Assembly: GCA_902493665.1 (NCBI GenBank)
Contig: CABUQL010000005.1
Span: 1 to 15,786 of the forward strand
Direction of reading: 5' to 3'
DNA length: 15,786 bases
Source: an uncultured Eubacteriales bacterium
Lineage (GTDB): Bacteria; Bacillota; Clostridia; UMGS1810
Shown: in pieces, positions 7,101 to 14,895 of the stretch
Layout of the letters: each line of letters starts with the position of its first letter
How positions within the stretch are numbered: position 1 is the first letter of the stretch
The notes under the pieces: model-generated
Told to the model about the DNA's origin: nothing
Database searches by the model: none
Seen by the model: only the letters and a program-made list of their open reading frames with translations
Translations under genes and position numbers: made by a program

Positions 7101-10100
7101 TTTAACGACATCTGTACTGTTTGAATCGGAGAGCATTTTTGAGTATTCTTTGTCAAATTTAAAGTATACATTTTTAACCGTGTTATCGGCTTTGGCGCTG
7201 ACCTTAAAGCTTCCGCTTAATTCATTTTCCGAAAACCCGGGTTCTCTTTCAAACTTCGGAGGCACGTTGTCAACATTATTTATTTCATAATAAGCATAGT
7301 CCGCTCCGTCGGGAATATCAACTTTTTTACCGTTAATTAAGAAAGATCTGTTTGATTTTCCCGCATAATCTCTTGCCGTTGCCATAAAATATCCATTGCT
7401 TGTAAAATGATAAATTCCGTTTTCATCGGGGAAAACCCTTATGTAATACGCATACGTCGACTTGCCTGTTTCCCAATCGTAGTCGATTTCACGCATATCA
7501 ATATCTTTTTCGTCAATACTTTCAAGGTCGTCATTTTCTGTTGCAATTCTCCATGATATAAGTCCAAACCCGCCGTAATATTCTATCATCTCCTGCTGCA
7601 AAACAGTTTCGGGCGTATCGATAACGGTTGTTCCGTCGGGAGCGGTCTGCGTATCATAAACACCGTTGAGCTTAACACGAACCTCGTTTGTTTTCCGTTC
7701 TGTTTCTGAAACGGAAACATCAATTACGGGTTCAAAATTATCTCTTCGAACCTTTAATACATAAATCGGCGAAACCTCTCCGCTTTCGGGATTTTCAAAT
7801 CTGTAATACAGTGTTTTTTCGCAAAATTCATCGCCTGCACCCGAAAATTCATCACCCAAAAAGTACGGTTCGGACAAAACCTGATACGAATCGGCATTAA
7901 GCACAAGATAATCAGAAAGATTGTCGTAACTTGTTCCTATTCTTACCGCAAGCTTTGCAGTGTTTGACTCATCAACCGTATTTTGCAGAGGCGCCCTGTA
8001 ATAAACAAGACTGCTTCCGCCTCCGGGCGTTGTAAAGCGGATATAAATTTTTTGATCGTCATATGTTGAAAACGTATAAACAGGGATATTTTTTGTAACA
8101 TCGTTTCCGTTTTTATCAAGCACCGCTTCTATATTTGTTTTTTCGTATCTGTCAAAACTGTTTGCATAAAATCCCCAATTGCCGCGTATTGCGCCTTCAA
8201 TAAGTCCGCTCGGAGTATTATTGAACGCAAAATACGTTACGGGTGTTTTTTTAGATGCAACATTTCCGATATAGCTGAAATTGCTTACAAATTCATATCT
8301 GACAGACAACGGATTTCCTTCTTCGTCAAATTCGCAATACTGTGTATCAATAGTTTTCGGATCTATATCCAAAACTGCACTGCGTATGCTTTGCGAAGTA
8401 TTTCCGAGTCCCGTTTCGGACATTTTCCATTCGCCTATAACTTCTCGTTTAGTTTCTTGTCCGGAAGCATCATCTCCGTCATACACAACCCTTTCAAACG
8501 TTATAAAACTGTTTTCCAAATCAACACGCTCAAGGTTTGTTATGGGGTCTTCTTCAAGATAAAACTCAGCCTGTGCAACACCGTAAAGCAAAGGTGTATT
8601 TAGCGGATAAGAAATATCATCGTCCGCCCAAAGCAAAGATGCATTCTTGCCGTTTCTTGTATAGTCAACTCTTTTTCCAAAACTGTTGTTTGTTGAAAAA
8701 CGGCTTTGGCGCACACTCACCTTAGGAGCACCGTACATTGTGTTAAACTCAATGGTTTTAATAAGTGTGCCGCCGTCTTTTTTATCAGCGCCGATTATAA
8801 GCATAACAGGGCGCGATGTTTCACTTAAACTGATATTTTCCCCGTAACTTTCATCTTTCGGGTTAACAGAAGCAACCCGTGCCGTATCGGGGTCAAGTTC
8901 TGTAACTCTTATCGGAAGATTTTCTTCTGTTTCGTCAATTTCATATACCGAATATAAATCTTTGGCTCTCTGTTTCATATCGTCAAGATACTTTTCTGAT
9001 ATGTAAGACGCCGTATCCGAAACGTTTGCAGGCTTTTCTGCCCACACGTACCAATAAGATACTGCGTTTGCAACCGTGTATTCCACCATAGGGTATTCGC
9101 CTGTGAAATACTGTTTTTCGGTATCTGCCTTCCATTTAATTTCGGTGTATGTTCTGTCATACTTAACCGGAAGCTTTGCAAAACCGCTTTCGTTGCCGTG
9201 CGAATCTTTTGCTTTAATCCAAAGCACTCTTGTGTGAATTTCATTTCCTTCCGGAAGGCTCGGAGCATCTATTGTGCCTGTTTTTCCTAAGCCTAAATCA
9301 AATGATAAAGGCTCGGCATTTTCGTCCTCGGAAAATCCGTATTCATATGTAACTTCGTCATCAATGTCGGAAATTTCAACGTCTATGATTTCGTCCTTTA
9401 CGGACAAATTAACTGTCGGAGCAAGCGTATCAAAACCGCTAAAATCAGGAGCCGAAAACGTTTTTTGAACAGATGCGTTGTTACCCGCCTCGTCCGAAAC
9501 GGCAATGCTGACATCTATCTCATCGACTTCGCTCTTGTCGGGGAGTTTGATAAATCCGTAAGATATACCTTTTCGGTTTTCATTAATAATCGGAGCGCCG
9601 AACGATGCACTTAAAATCTCCGATTCTCCCTTTACCCAGTTTGATGCGTCATAGCTTTTTGAAGATGAAGCCTGATAGCTTAATCCTTTGCTTTTTTCAG
9701 ACTTTCCGTTTGCTTTAACCGCAAAAGATGTGTCGCAGCCTTCAAGTGAAATGTCGTCGATTACGGCAGTCATCATAATTATGCCGCCGCCTTCGTCCGA
9801 CAGTGATATATCAATTACGGGTGATTCATAATCTACCTTGTATTGCTTGTCGGGCGACACCGCATAAGATGAAATCTTGCTTTTTGCACCCGACGGGATA
9901 TTTTCGGGCAAAAGTTTTCCGTCACTGCTTAAAGCATAATCCATAAACGAATATCCCGATTCGTCTTTAATGTTTTCGCCGTTTGATAAAAGCGACGTAA
10001 CTTTTATTGATGTGCCGTTTTTGATTTTATATCCTTCATGAAGCTGAACATAATACAAAAGCGACATACCGTCGTTTGAAAGCTGAGCGGTTTTAACCCG

Positions 10101-11630
10101 CTTGCCGTTAACCCAAAAATAATCATATTCTTTCCACATTCCGCTGTATGATGAATAATATTTTTTTCTGAGATCATTATTATCGGGTTTTAGTACAACG
10201 TCATTTCCGTCAGGGTCCAAAACATTTAAAGCAACACTCGGAAGCGCCTCATATGACGGATATTTGTTTACAGGCTTGTTAAGTTCTAAACTTATTGAAA
10301 GCAAATCGCCGTTTCTTACAAATGCTCCTGCGTCATCGGGAATTTTTGTTACTCTTATGTTTTTAATACCGAAAGGCATTAAATCTATGCGCGACAAACC
10401 GCCTACCGAGCAAATCACTTTTTCCGGCGGTTGATTTGCATTTTCATCCGATGCAAATTTATTTCCCGAAATATCGTAAATGTTATTCCACAACGTTTCG
10501 TTTTGATTTTCCGAAACGGTTACCTTGCTGAATTTATAAAAATATCCCCTTTCCTGTGTTACCGATGAAGAATCAGTATACGGGTCTGCAATTTTATATT
10601 CAAACACCATAACGGGCTTGCCGTCTTTTTTTGACGGAGCAAATTTTAAAAACGGAGCTTCGGCAATTATTCCGCTTGTGCCGTCAATGCCTGTTGTATC
10701 AACTTTTAAAGAAATATTTCCTATATCTTTTAAAGAAAGATTTTTAAATTCAACAGGTTCATCCCACTCAACCTGAAAATACACGGTGCGGTTACTTAGC
10801 TTATTGATATTTTCAAGCGTAACCGTTCCGTTTTCAAGTACGTTTTTCCCTTCTGCGTCGGCAGTTACAGTAACAGAATTAATCTTAGGGCCTTTAATAT
10901 CTCTTCCGACAAGCATTGCGCCCGACATATACGAGTCGACCTGTGCGTCCTTGTCGCTTTTTGCCGTAAATGAAATAAGATTAAGTTTGTCTGCGCTTTT
11001 CCATGCCGAAAAATAGCCGAGGTTAGGACCGTCGCCTATTGTGTTATACTTTTTCCAGCCGCCGCCGTTTGAGTTTACCCATTCCTCCAGGGCATATGTA
11101 TCGCCGGTATCATTGCTTTTTCCGGTTAATCCCCACCTTGTCTGAACGGTTTTAACCTTCCATGAGAAAAAGTACTGCAAATCTCCCTTTTTATACATAT
11201 TTGAAATATTTCCGTTTTCTCTGCCATCTTTTTCAGTAAGTGCTTTAAAACTAATATTTGCGTCCCATCTTCTGACATTCGTGGGACCTTTAATCTTAGT
11301 AAGCCATTCGCCTTTTGAGTTAAAGCAGCTTTTAATATCTGCACCGCTGAAATAACGTCCGAAATGATTGAGCAAATAGCCGTTTTCATCAAGCCACTTT
11401 ACGGATTTATCCTCGCTTCTTGTAATATTGTCGCTAAGCAAACCCCAGCCTGTTATTCCCGAATCAAAAAACCTTACCGGCTCGCCGCCCGTGTAAAGCT
11501 GCGTTACGGGTTTATATGTTATCTGATGTCCGTATGCATTTTCGTTTCCGTCCGCACCCGACACCGTGCCGAGAGCTAAGTTTACAAGCATACATAAAAC
11601 AACACTAAATGCCGCAAACCTTTTTTTCAT
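4128..11630 (-). CDS. Giant secreted Ig-like repeat protein (2500 residues)
   Basis: A signal peptide (KKR, then a hydrophobic core, with a likely cut after VSGA at residue 26) leads into a unique N-terminal region up to about residue 240. A long array of Ig-like beta-sandwich modules follows. Their junctions are marked by a D-x-x-x-P motif, seen near residues 244 (DIKGPKI), 600 (YESPVID), 733 (DTLAPTV), 1297 (NFEPVID), 1453 (DNVPPKF), 1723 (DKTAPEA), 1927 (DLTAPSG), 2011 (DKEPPKI), 2125 (DRDIPKL), 2205 (DELAPSI) and 2315 (DKTAPSI). Phrases such as SDEAGNNAS, DKAGNAG and DSHGNES are the D-x-x-GN turns common in such folds. No LPxTG, SLH or transmembrane anchor is visible; the C-terminal 90 residues form an aromatic-rich domain. 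AAAGGAGG precedes the start. It is probably an adhesin, matrix or glycan-binding protein; the ligand is unknown. Confidence 0.8.
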   Translation of the reverse strand: MKKRFAAFSVVLCMLVNLALGTVSGADGNENAYGHQITYKPVTQLYTGGEPVRFFDSGITGWGLLSDNITRSEDKSVKWLDENGYLLNHFGRYFSGADIKSCFNSKGEWLTKIKGPTNVRRWDANISFKALTEKDGRENGNISNMYKKGDLQYFFSWKVKTVQTRWGLTGKSNDTGDTYALEEWVNSNGGGWKKYNTIGDGPNLGYFSAWKSADKLNLISFTAKSDKDAQVDSYMSGAMLVGRDIKGPKINSVTVTADAEGKNVLENGTVTLENINKLSNRTVYFQVEWDEPVEFKNLSLKDIGNISLKVDTTGIDGTSGIIAEAPFLKFAPSKKDGKPVMVFEYKIADPYTDSSSVTQERGYFYKFSKVTVSENQNETLWNNIYDISGNKFASDENANQPPEKVICSVGGLSRIDLMPFGIKNIRVTKIPDDAGAFVRNGDLLSISLELNKPVNKYPSYEALPSVALNVLDPDGNDVVLKPDNNDLRKKYYSSYSGMWKEYDYFWVNGKRVKTAQLSNDGMSLLYYVQLHEGYKIKNGTSIKVTSLLSNGENIKDESGYSFMDYALSSDGKLLPENIPSGAKSKISSYAVSPDKQYKVDYESPVIDISLSDEGGGIIMMTAVIDDISLEGCDTSFAVKANGKSEKSKGLSYQASSSKSYDASNWVKGESEILSASFGAPIINENRKGISYGFIKLPDKSEVDEIDVSIAVSDEAGNNASVQKTFSAPDFSGFDTLAPTVNLSVKDEIIDVEISDIDDEVTYEYGFSEDENAEPLSFDLGLGKTGTIDAPSLPEGNEIHTRVLWIKAKDSHGNESGFAKLPVKYDRTYTEIKWKADTEKQYFTGEYPMVEYTVANAVSYWYVWAEKPANVSDTASYISEKYLDDMKQRAKDLYSVYEIDETEENLPIRVTELDPDTARVASVNPKDESYGENISLSETSRPVMLIIGADKKDGGTLIKTIEFNTMYGAPKVSVRQSRFSTNNSFGKRVDYTRNGKNASLLWADDDISYPLNTPLLYGVAQAEFYLEEDPITNLERVDLENSFITFERVVYDGDDASGQETKREVIGEWKMSETGLGNTSQSIRSAVLDIDPKTIDTQYCEFDEEGNPLSVRYEFVSNFSYIGNVASKKTPVTYFAFNNTPSGLIEGAIRGNWGFYANSFDRYEKTNIEAVLDKNGNDVTKNIPVYTFSTYDDQKIYIRFTTPGGGSSLVYYRAPLQNTVDESNTAKLAVRIGTSYDNLSDYLVLNADSYQVLSEPYFLGDEFSGAGDEFCEKTLYYRFENPESGEVSPIYVLKVRRDNFEPVIDVSVSETERKTNEVRVKLNGVYDTQTAPDGTTVIDTPETVLQQEMIEYYGGFGLISWRIATENDDLESIDEKDIDMREIDYDWETGKSTYAYYIRVFPDENGIYHFTSNGYFMATARDYAGKSNRSFLINGKKVDIPDGADYAYYEINNVDNVPPKFEREPGFSENELSGSFKVSAKADNTVKNVYFKFDKEYSKMLSDSNSTDVVKYDIKNVPGAYSASFDEESGEINAEIYVKHFENTPLLKATLIIEDGSGNTAEYEYDFESGIYGKNAEITNTKNENGCPVYTYGEALNFSVPVKVYDAAGFALSHENLPIYSDGITQVEYTDLFGDTKTENVYADIFGAAFGHDLIFTCDGKEITPQTYVSGDVTVKIDTGKTKNLIVDTGKSEFTFNENGVLNYSLTNTELSKTKKFSFPIVNIDKTAPEAIVNLSIESETDIETNEKHIYSLTYTVEGFSEDNVSLIPPDDGAAICSVTFDIGSENKKHTFRFRDAAGNEGSYTADASDVLFAERKDNTITDYRLTYLSGDSNGFKTLGEFSLGDKTDVGLINSAVSVKVQALNKNGENVPFELLQNGDLPSGSKVYEKEKLVMFTSESGEDRKVNLTLKSSKNSMDISVILPSDTIDLTAPSGSVYYVPEKENIKAYLVTSDTDLEDIYVIGTTNDGKAFELKKDETGYYTEFSQNGVGKFVMTDKAGNAGTVAIAVLTIDKEPPKIINEGWQSVVDAKTAEEIENLLKTPTNSSIKLFITFNEQLRGADVKAYKTSDETQELLPTDEYVTAAASGSNLTLEFKKNCRAKLTVYDLRGNALTIWRPEDGPITVIDRDIPKLKSGYPKTTFEKDKNIATIEYVFEDDEKVMLLQNHEDGYKNKHTVTVSKNGLQTFNFADMAGNVFSDYPVITNIDELAPSIKMSVDYVGEGNVLSGNDSYKSGNVYTSKNVRILLNVSDETADEISVKAKTKSGVFIPVNKESVVLNEKTYNYNVIVTQNGAYMIIASDKWGHENIVETSVSVIDKTAPSIKFENSSIVVKTDTDKNEVVNKILENVTAEDNMSGANSPLGDKFADVDDGVKISVNADDVNLSKEGKYTAKITASDRLGNTSEKDFTVIVKKDLYKFNINGKDVYANDVFTSSVGKVKLKSANDDTKFYYMQGYKTLAQMKYGKEFNAGEGFDTLIKGYYTICAQEAGRKMYLIYVYVY

Positions 11631-11654
11631 ACTGCCAGTCCTCCTTTTAAATAC

Positions 11655-12023
11655 TTACAAAACACTTTTACACTGCCGCATCAGTGCGGATATCCGTGCA
11701 AGAAATACTGCCGTTTTGTACGGCTTTTTTATAAAATCATCCGCCCCTGCGTTGAGCATCTGAATTTCTTCTTCGCTGCTCTGCCCGATTAAAATAAGTT
11801 TCGGCGGATTGTTTACACTTTTTATTGTTTTGCAAAACTTTATTCTTTCGTTTTCATCGCTTTCAAGTTCTGCAATAACAAGTTTTATGCTTTTACTTTC
11901 AATAAATGATAAGATTTTTGAAATATCCGATAAACAGCATGTTGTATCATAACCGCTTCTTTCAAGAATTTTTCCCGTCAGCGCGGTAAGTTCGGCATCA
12001 TAACCGACAATTAACACTCCCAA
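11655..12023 (-). CDS. Stand-alone degenerate receiver (pseudo-receiver) protein
   Basis: A protein of 122 residues if started at the TTG at 12023, which GGGGAGG at 12031-12037 favours with 7 bases between; a GTG at 12044 would put the ribosome site inside the gene. It has the length and pattern of a CheY-type receiver: VLIVGYD at the start, KLVIAEL in the middle and GADDFIKKPY near the end. Key residues are changed. The acidic pair expected after VLIV is Gly7-Tyr8, the phosphoacceptor Asp is replaced by Glu52, and the switch Ser/Thr position appears to be Gly80. The conserved Lys (Lys100) and Pro101 remain. There is no output domain. It is the first gene of the operon, 24 bases before the giant protein gene. 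It probably acts without phosphorylation, as a protein-binding module; the partner is unknown. Confidence 0.75.
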   Translation of the reverse strand: MGVLIVGYDAELTALTGKILERSGYDTTCCLSDISKILSFIESKSIKLVIAELESDENERIKFCKTIKSVNNPPKLILIGQSSEEEIQMLNAGADDFIKKPYKTAVFLARISALMRQCKSVL

Positions 12024-12081
12024 AACAACACCTCCCCAAGACACTTAAAGCTTAAAGCAATAATTCTCCATCTATATACAA

Positions 12082-12110
12082 ATTATATCAGAAAAAATGG
12101 AGGCTTTTAA
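12082..12110 (-). promoter_or_regulatory. Probable promoter of the receiver/surface-protein operon
   Basis: On the - strand the sequence TGATATAAT (complement of 12082-12090) is an extended -10 element with a perfect TATAAT. The hexamer 17 bases upstream (TTAAAA, complement of 12105-12110) is a weak -35 box. Transcription would start near 12075, about 50 bases before the TTG start of the receiver gene. It lies between that gene and the terminator of the kinase/regulator operon, so the surface genes have their own promoter. A weak -35 with an extended -10 would suit control by an activator. Confidence 0.55.
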
Positions 12111-12150
12111 ATTGTTAGGAAAAACTCACAATTAGAAAAGTTATATTTTT

Positions 12151-12195
12151 GCATAAAAAAAGTTATGAAAAAACAGTTTGTTTTTTCATAACTTT
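12151..12195 (-). terminator. Intrinsic terminator of the histidine kinase/response regulator operon
   Basis: Bases 12159-12174 (AAAGTTATGAAAAAAC) pair perfectly with 12180-12195 around the loop AGTTT. On the - strand the 16-pair stem runs into TTTTTTATGC, a normal U tail. It lies 30 bases past the response regulator stop, separating that operon from the surface-protein operon. Confidence 0.8.
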
Positions 12196-12224
12196 CTGTG
12201 ACCTTATAAAACAGTGCCATGCAC

Positions 12225-12926
12225 CTAATTTGTTGTAAAAAGATATCCTTTTCCGTAAACGGAAACAATGTCGTAATCACTTGCATTTTCGGTATTTATT
12301 TTCTTTTTTAAGTTACCGATATGAAACCGTATTGTGCGTGTGTCGTCTGCAGAAGGTGCGCCCCACACCGCCTCATACAATTTTTGCGGAGAAAGAATTG
12401 TATTTTCATTTTTTATAAGCAAAAGAAGAAGCGCAAATTCCTTTACGGTAAGATTTGTGTCTTTGCCGTTTACATATGCCTTGTTTTTTGAAAGCTGCAA
12501 TGTTATTGAACCTTTTTTTATAAAATCCGACTGTTTGTATTTTTCATTTGTTTTAAAATGACGTTTTAAAAGGCGCTTTGCAACTGCAAGAAGCTCGTCA
12601 AAACTATACGGCTTTGTAAGATAATAATCGCCGCCGTGCTCAAGACCCTTAACTTTATCGCCGATTTCATTTTTTCCGCTTAAAAACATAACAGGATTAT
12701 CACTTATATTGCGGAATTTTTCGCATATATCGTATCCGCTCCCGTCGGGAAGCATTATGTCCAAAATAAGCATATCGGGCGTTGTCTTTGACAAGATTTC
12801 ATAACTTTCGCCTGCCGAGCACGATGTAATTACATTATATCCGTGACGTTTCATCATTCGCGCATTTATATCAAGAACTTCTTTTTCATCTTCGACAATA
12901 AGTACCGTTGGTTTTTGTGTGTCCAT
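12225..12926 (-). CDS. OmpR/PhoB-family response regulator
   Basis: A 233-residue DNA-binding regulator. The receiver domain (about residues 7-120) keeps the full active site: Glu12-Asp13-Glu14 in VLIVEDE, phosphoacceptor Asp56 in LILDIMLPDG, Ser83 at the switch position and Lys105 in YLTKPY. A linker leads to a winged-helix domain (about 135-231) with NLTVKEFALLLLL, DDTRTIRFHIGNLKKKI and the wing sequence VYGKGYLF typical of the family. The ATG at 12924-12926 shares one base with the TAA stop of the kinase gene, so the two are translationally coupled cognate partners. The pair is read toward the surface-protein operon, which has a suitable activator-type promoter, so those genes are a reasonable but unproven target. 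Confidence 0.92.
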   Translation of the reverse strand: MDTQKPTVLIVEDEKEVLDINARMMKRHGYNVITSCSAGESYEILSKTTPDMLILDIMLPDGSGYDICEKFRNISDNPVMFLSGKNEIGDKVKGLEHGGDYYLTKPYSFDELLAVAKRLLKRHFKTNEKYKQSDFIKKGSITLQLSKNKAYVNGKDTNLTVKEFALLLLLIKNENTILSPQKLYEAVWGAPSADDTRTIRFHIGNLKKKINTENASDYDIVSVYGKGYLFTTN

Positions 12927-14221
12927 TATTTTTCCTCATCTCCCGGAAGTGTAAAAGAAACTTTTGTTCCCTGACCGATTTCGCTTTCAATCCATATCCT
13001 TCCGCCGTGCGCCTCAACTATCTGGCGGCAGACAAAAAGACCTATTCCGTGTCTCCAGTATTCTTTGCTCACCGAAACATATCCCTCAAAAGCCTTATTT
13101 TTTATCTCCTCACGCATTCCCTCTCCGTTATCGGAAACCGAAACAAGCTGATTTTTACCCATACGCTTCAGCGAAATTGTAATAGCGCCGTTTTTTGTGT
13201 GCTGCATACTGTTTGAAATAAGGTTTGTTATCACCTGTACAATTCTTGCATAATCCGCACGGATCGGCTCAAGTGTTTCATCAACATCAAAAACTAGCTT
13301 GTTTTCGTTCGTATGATTTTTTCCGAAACACGTTTGAGCCGCTTCTTTTAAAAGCAAAGACAGCTTTACGGATGAAAGGTCAAGCGCAAGACGTCCCTGC
13401 TCAATTGCGACCGTATCCATAAGCTCAACAACTATTCTGTCAATTCTTACAACCATTTTTTCAATAGTTTTTTGATTTTCCTTCATTGTTTCAACTTCAA
13501 AATCTTTTTCGCCGAGCAGTTCAAACGTATCGCGTGCATGGAGATTAATTGCGTTTAAAGGATTTTTAATTTCGTGTGCAACGGTTGTTAAAAATACTGA
13601 TTTTGCCTCATCGTGACGTCTTAACTGCTCGTTTTGTTCGGCAAGTTTTTTTCTTTGGGATTCATATTCACGAAGATGAAGAAACAAAACAATACCGCAT
13701 GATATGCTCACTGCCGAGGTTGTAACCAAAATATCCGCAAGCATCTGGGCATCGGTATCAAACCACGTGACAAGATTCGGATGAAAATATCCGATTGCGC
13801 AAACGGCTATGTATTCTGCAATCTCTGCCCCCGACACCAAAAGAGCCTTTTTTCCTTCAAGCATAAGCACGGTAAAAAGCACCGCAAATATAAACATCGA
13901 CGGCATACCGCTTTTGTATCCGCCCGACGAAAAGAACAACAACGGGAAAAAAATCATAAATATTGTAACAATGGTAACTATATATCCTACCTGATATTTT
14001 CCTGTTTTGTATGTATATATTAAAAGTCCTGCGGAAAGCACGGTAAGAAATGCACTTAAAACCGCACTTGTAATCATTCCTGTAACAATATTAAGTATAA
14101 ATGTTGCGGCACTTATTCCGACTCCTGCAAGCGCAAGCACATTAAAAAGCCTTATACGGAAATCGATTTTTTTTGAGAAAAAACGCATGGCAGTTTCTTT
14201 TATTTTTTGGTACAACTGCAT
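12926..14221 (-). CDS. Membrane sensor histidine kinase
   Basis: A protein of about 430 residues. The N-terminal half (about residues 25-185) has roughly six hydrophobic segments with short loops, so the signal is probably sensed in or near the membrane; there is no large outside domain. A charged coiled coil (about 188-210) leads to a HisKA domain with VAHEIKNPLN, where His217 (counted from a GTG at 14224) is the phosphorylated residue. The HATPase domain (about 320-428) has the N box NLISNSMQH, DNGEGM and GIGLFVCRQI, so all catalytic motifs are present. The start is uncertain: AGGGGG at 14224-14229 is too close to the ATG at 14221 and fits a TTG at 14215 better. It phosphorylates the adjacent regulator, whose gene overlaps its stop codon. 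Confidence 0.9.
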   Translation of the reverse strand: MQLYQKIKETAMRFFSKKIDFRIRLFNVLALAGVGISAATFILNIVTGMITSAVLSAFLTVLSAGLLIYTYKTGKYQVGYIVTIVTIFMIFFPLLFFSSGGYKSGMPSMFIFAVLFTVLMLEGKKALLVSGAEIAEYIAVCAIGYFHPNLVTWFDTDAQMLADILVTTSAVSISCGIVLFLHLREYESQRKKLAEQNEQLRRHDEAKSVFLTTVAHEIKNPLNAINLHARDTFELLGEKDFEVETMKENQKTIEKMVVRIDRIVVELMDTVAIEQGRLALDLSSVKLSLLLKEAAQTCFGKNHTNENKLVFDVDETLEPIRADYARIVQVITNLISNSMQHTKNGAITISLKRMGKNQLVSVSDNGEGMREEIKNKAFEGYVSVSKEYWRHGIGLFVCRQIVEAHGGRIWIESEIGQGTKVSFTLPGDEEK

Positions 14222-14287
14222 CACCCCCTGTTTTAAACTCCCGTCTTATATTTAGAAAAACTTTTGTTTTTTACATTGTCTAATTCA

Positions 14288-14316
14288 ATAATATAACAAT
14301 AATTAAACGTTTGCAA
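14288..14316 (-). promoter_or_regulatory. Probable promoter of the kinase/regulator operon
   Basis: On the - strand TTGCAA (14311-14316) and TATTAT (complement of 14288-14293) are 17 bases apart, a moderate match to the sigma-A pattern. It lies about 70 bases before the kinase start in A/T-rich sequence. Other A/T boxes nearby could serve instead. Confidence 0.4.
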
Positions 14317-14357
14317 GAAAAATGTTAAAATGCGGCAAAAAAGTCTTTGCAAAACAC

Positions 14358-14388
14358 AAAAAGGAAACTGAAAACAGTTTCCTTTTTT
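14358..14388. terminator. Bidirectional intrinsic terminator
   Basis: AAAAAGGAAACTG (14358-14370) pairs with CAGTTTCCTTTTT (14375-14387) around AAAA. A T run follows on both strands. On the - strand it sits 20 bases past the end of the broken AGCS gene and is probably its original terminator, shielding the kinase operon from read-through. Confidence 0.75.
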
Positions 14389-14407
14389 ATTGCTTTTTGT
14401 AATGTGA

Positions 14408-14777
14408 TTATTTCTTCAGATGTTTTAAATCCTCAATAAATTGCTTGTTCTGTTCGGGATAAGCCGAAATCATAGGTTCAACATCTTTGCCTTTTTTCTG
14501 TCGTAATAGTTTTTGGTTATTTTTACTGTCTGACCGCTCAAGAGCACAACTGCCACAAGGTTGGGGAGCGCCATAAGTCAGTTAAACGTATCGTCAAGCG
14601 CCCAAATAAGGTCACTGTGAATAGCAGCCGCTGCAACTATAAGAGCTATGTTATTATTTTAAATACTGTAACTGCAGCCTTTTTGCCTTTATCGCCAAGC
14701 CACCGGAAACAAAATTCCGTTGCTTTTTCGCCGTAATAAGCCCATGCAAGAATTGTTATGAAAGCAAAAAGCGGCAT
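14408..14777 (-). pseudogene. Decayed C-terminal remnant of an AGCS sodium:alanine/amino-acid symporter
   Basis: Three reading frames on the - strand together rebuild the last roughly 125 residues of an AGCS transporter. The first frame gives MPLFAFITILAWAYYGEKA and on to AVTVFKII. After a frameshift near 14645-14655 the second gives IALIVAAAAIHSDLIWALDD, then TFN, an in-frame TGA where the family has Gly (GGA to TGA would do it), then LMALPNLVAVVLL. A second shift in an A-rich run near 14490 leads to GKDVEPMISAY and a TAA at 14408. The family's WxYYGE and LMALPNL motifs are recognisable. The N-terminal two thirds (about 300 residues) are absent; homology ends near 14777, just before the MATE promoter. 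With a truncation, two shifts and a stop, this is true decay rather than sequencing error. Confidence 0.8.
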
Positions 14778-14797
14778 AAAATTTAATTGTATAAAAT

Positions 14798-14826
14798 TTG
14801 ACAATAACCTTGCTTTGGAATATAAT
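14798..14826 (+). promoter_or_regulatory. Consensus sigma-A promoter of the MATE gene
   Basis: TTGACA (14798-14803), a 17-base spacer and TATAAT (14821-14826) are all perfect consensus. Transcription would start near 14833, about 63 bases before the ATG at 14896. Such a promoter should be strong and constitutive unless a repressor binds. It starts about 20 bases from where the broken symporter gene begins. Confidence 0.85.
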
Positions 14827-14895
14827 ATCCATATGAAAACAAGCATATTTGCTTTTATAAAAAAGCACATCTCATCTTTGGAAGGAAATTAAAAT

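Noticed and set aside
14646..14870. 74-codon - strand frame as a small intact membrane protein
   Set aside because: Only residues from about MPLFAF onward match, and they match the middle-to-C-terminal part of AGCS transporters. The homology then continues in other frames, so this is part of a pseudogene.
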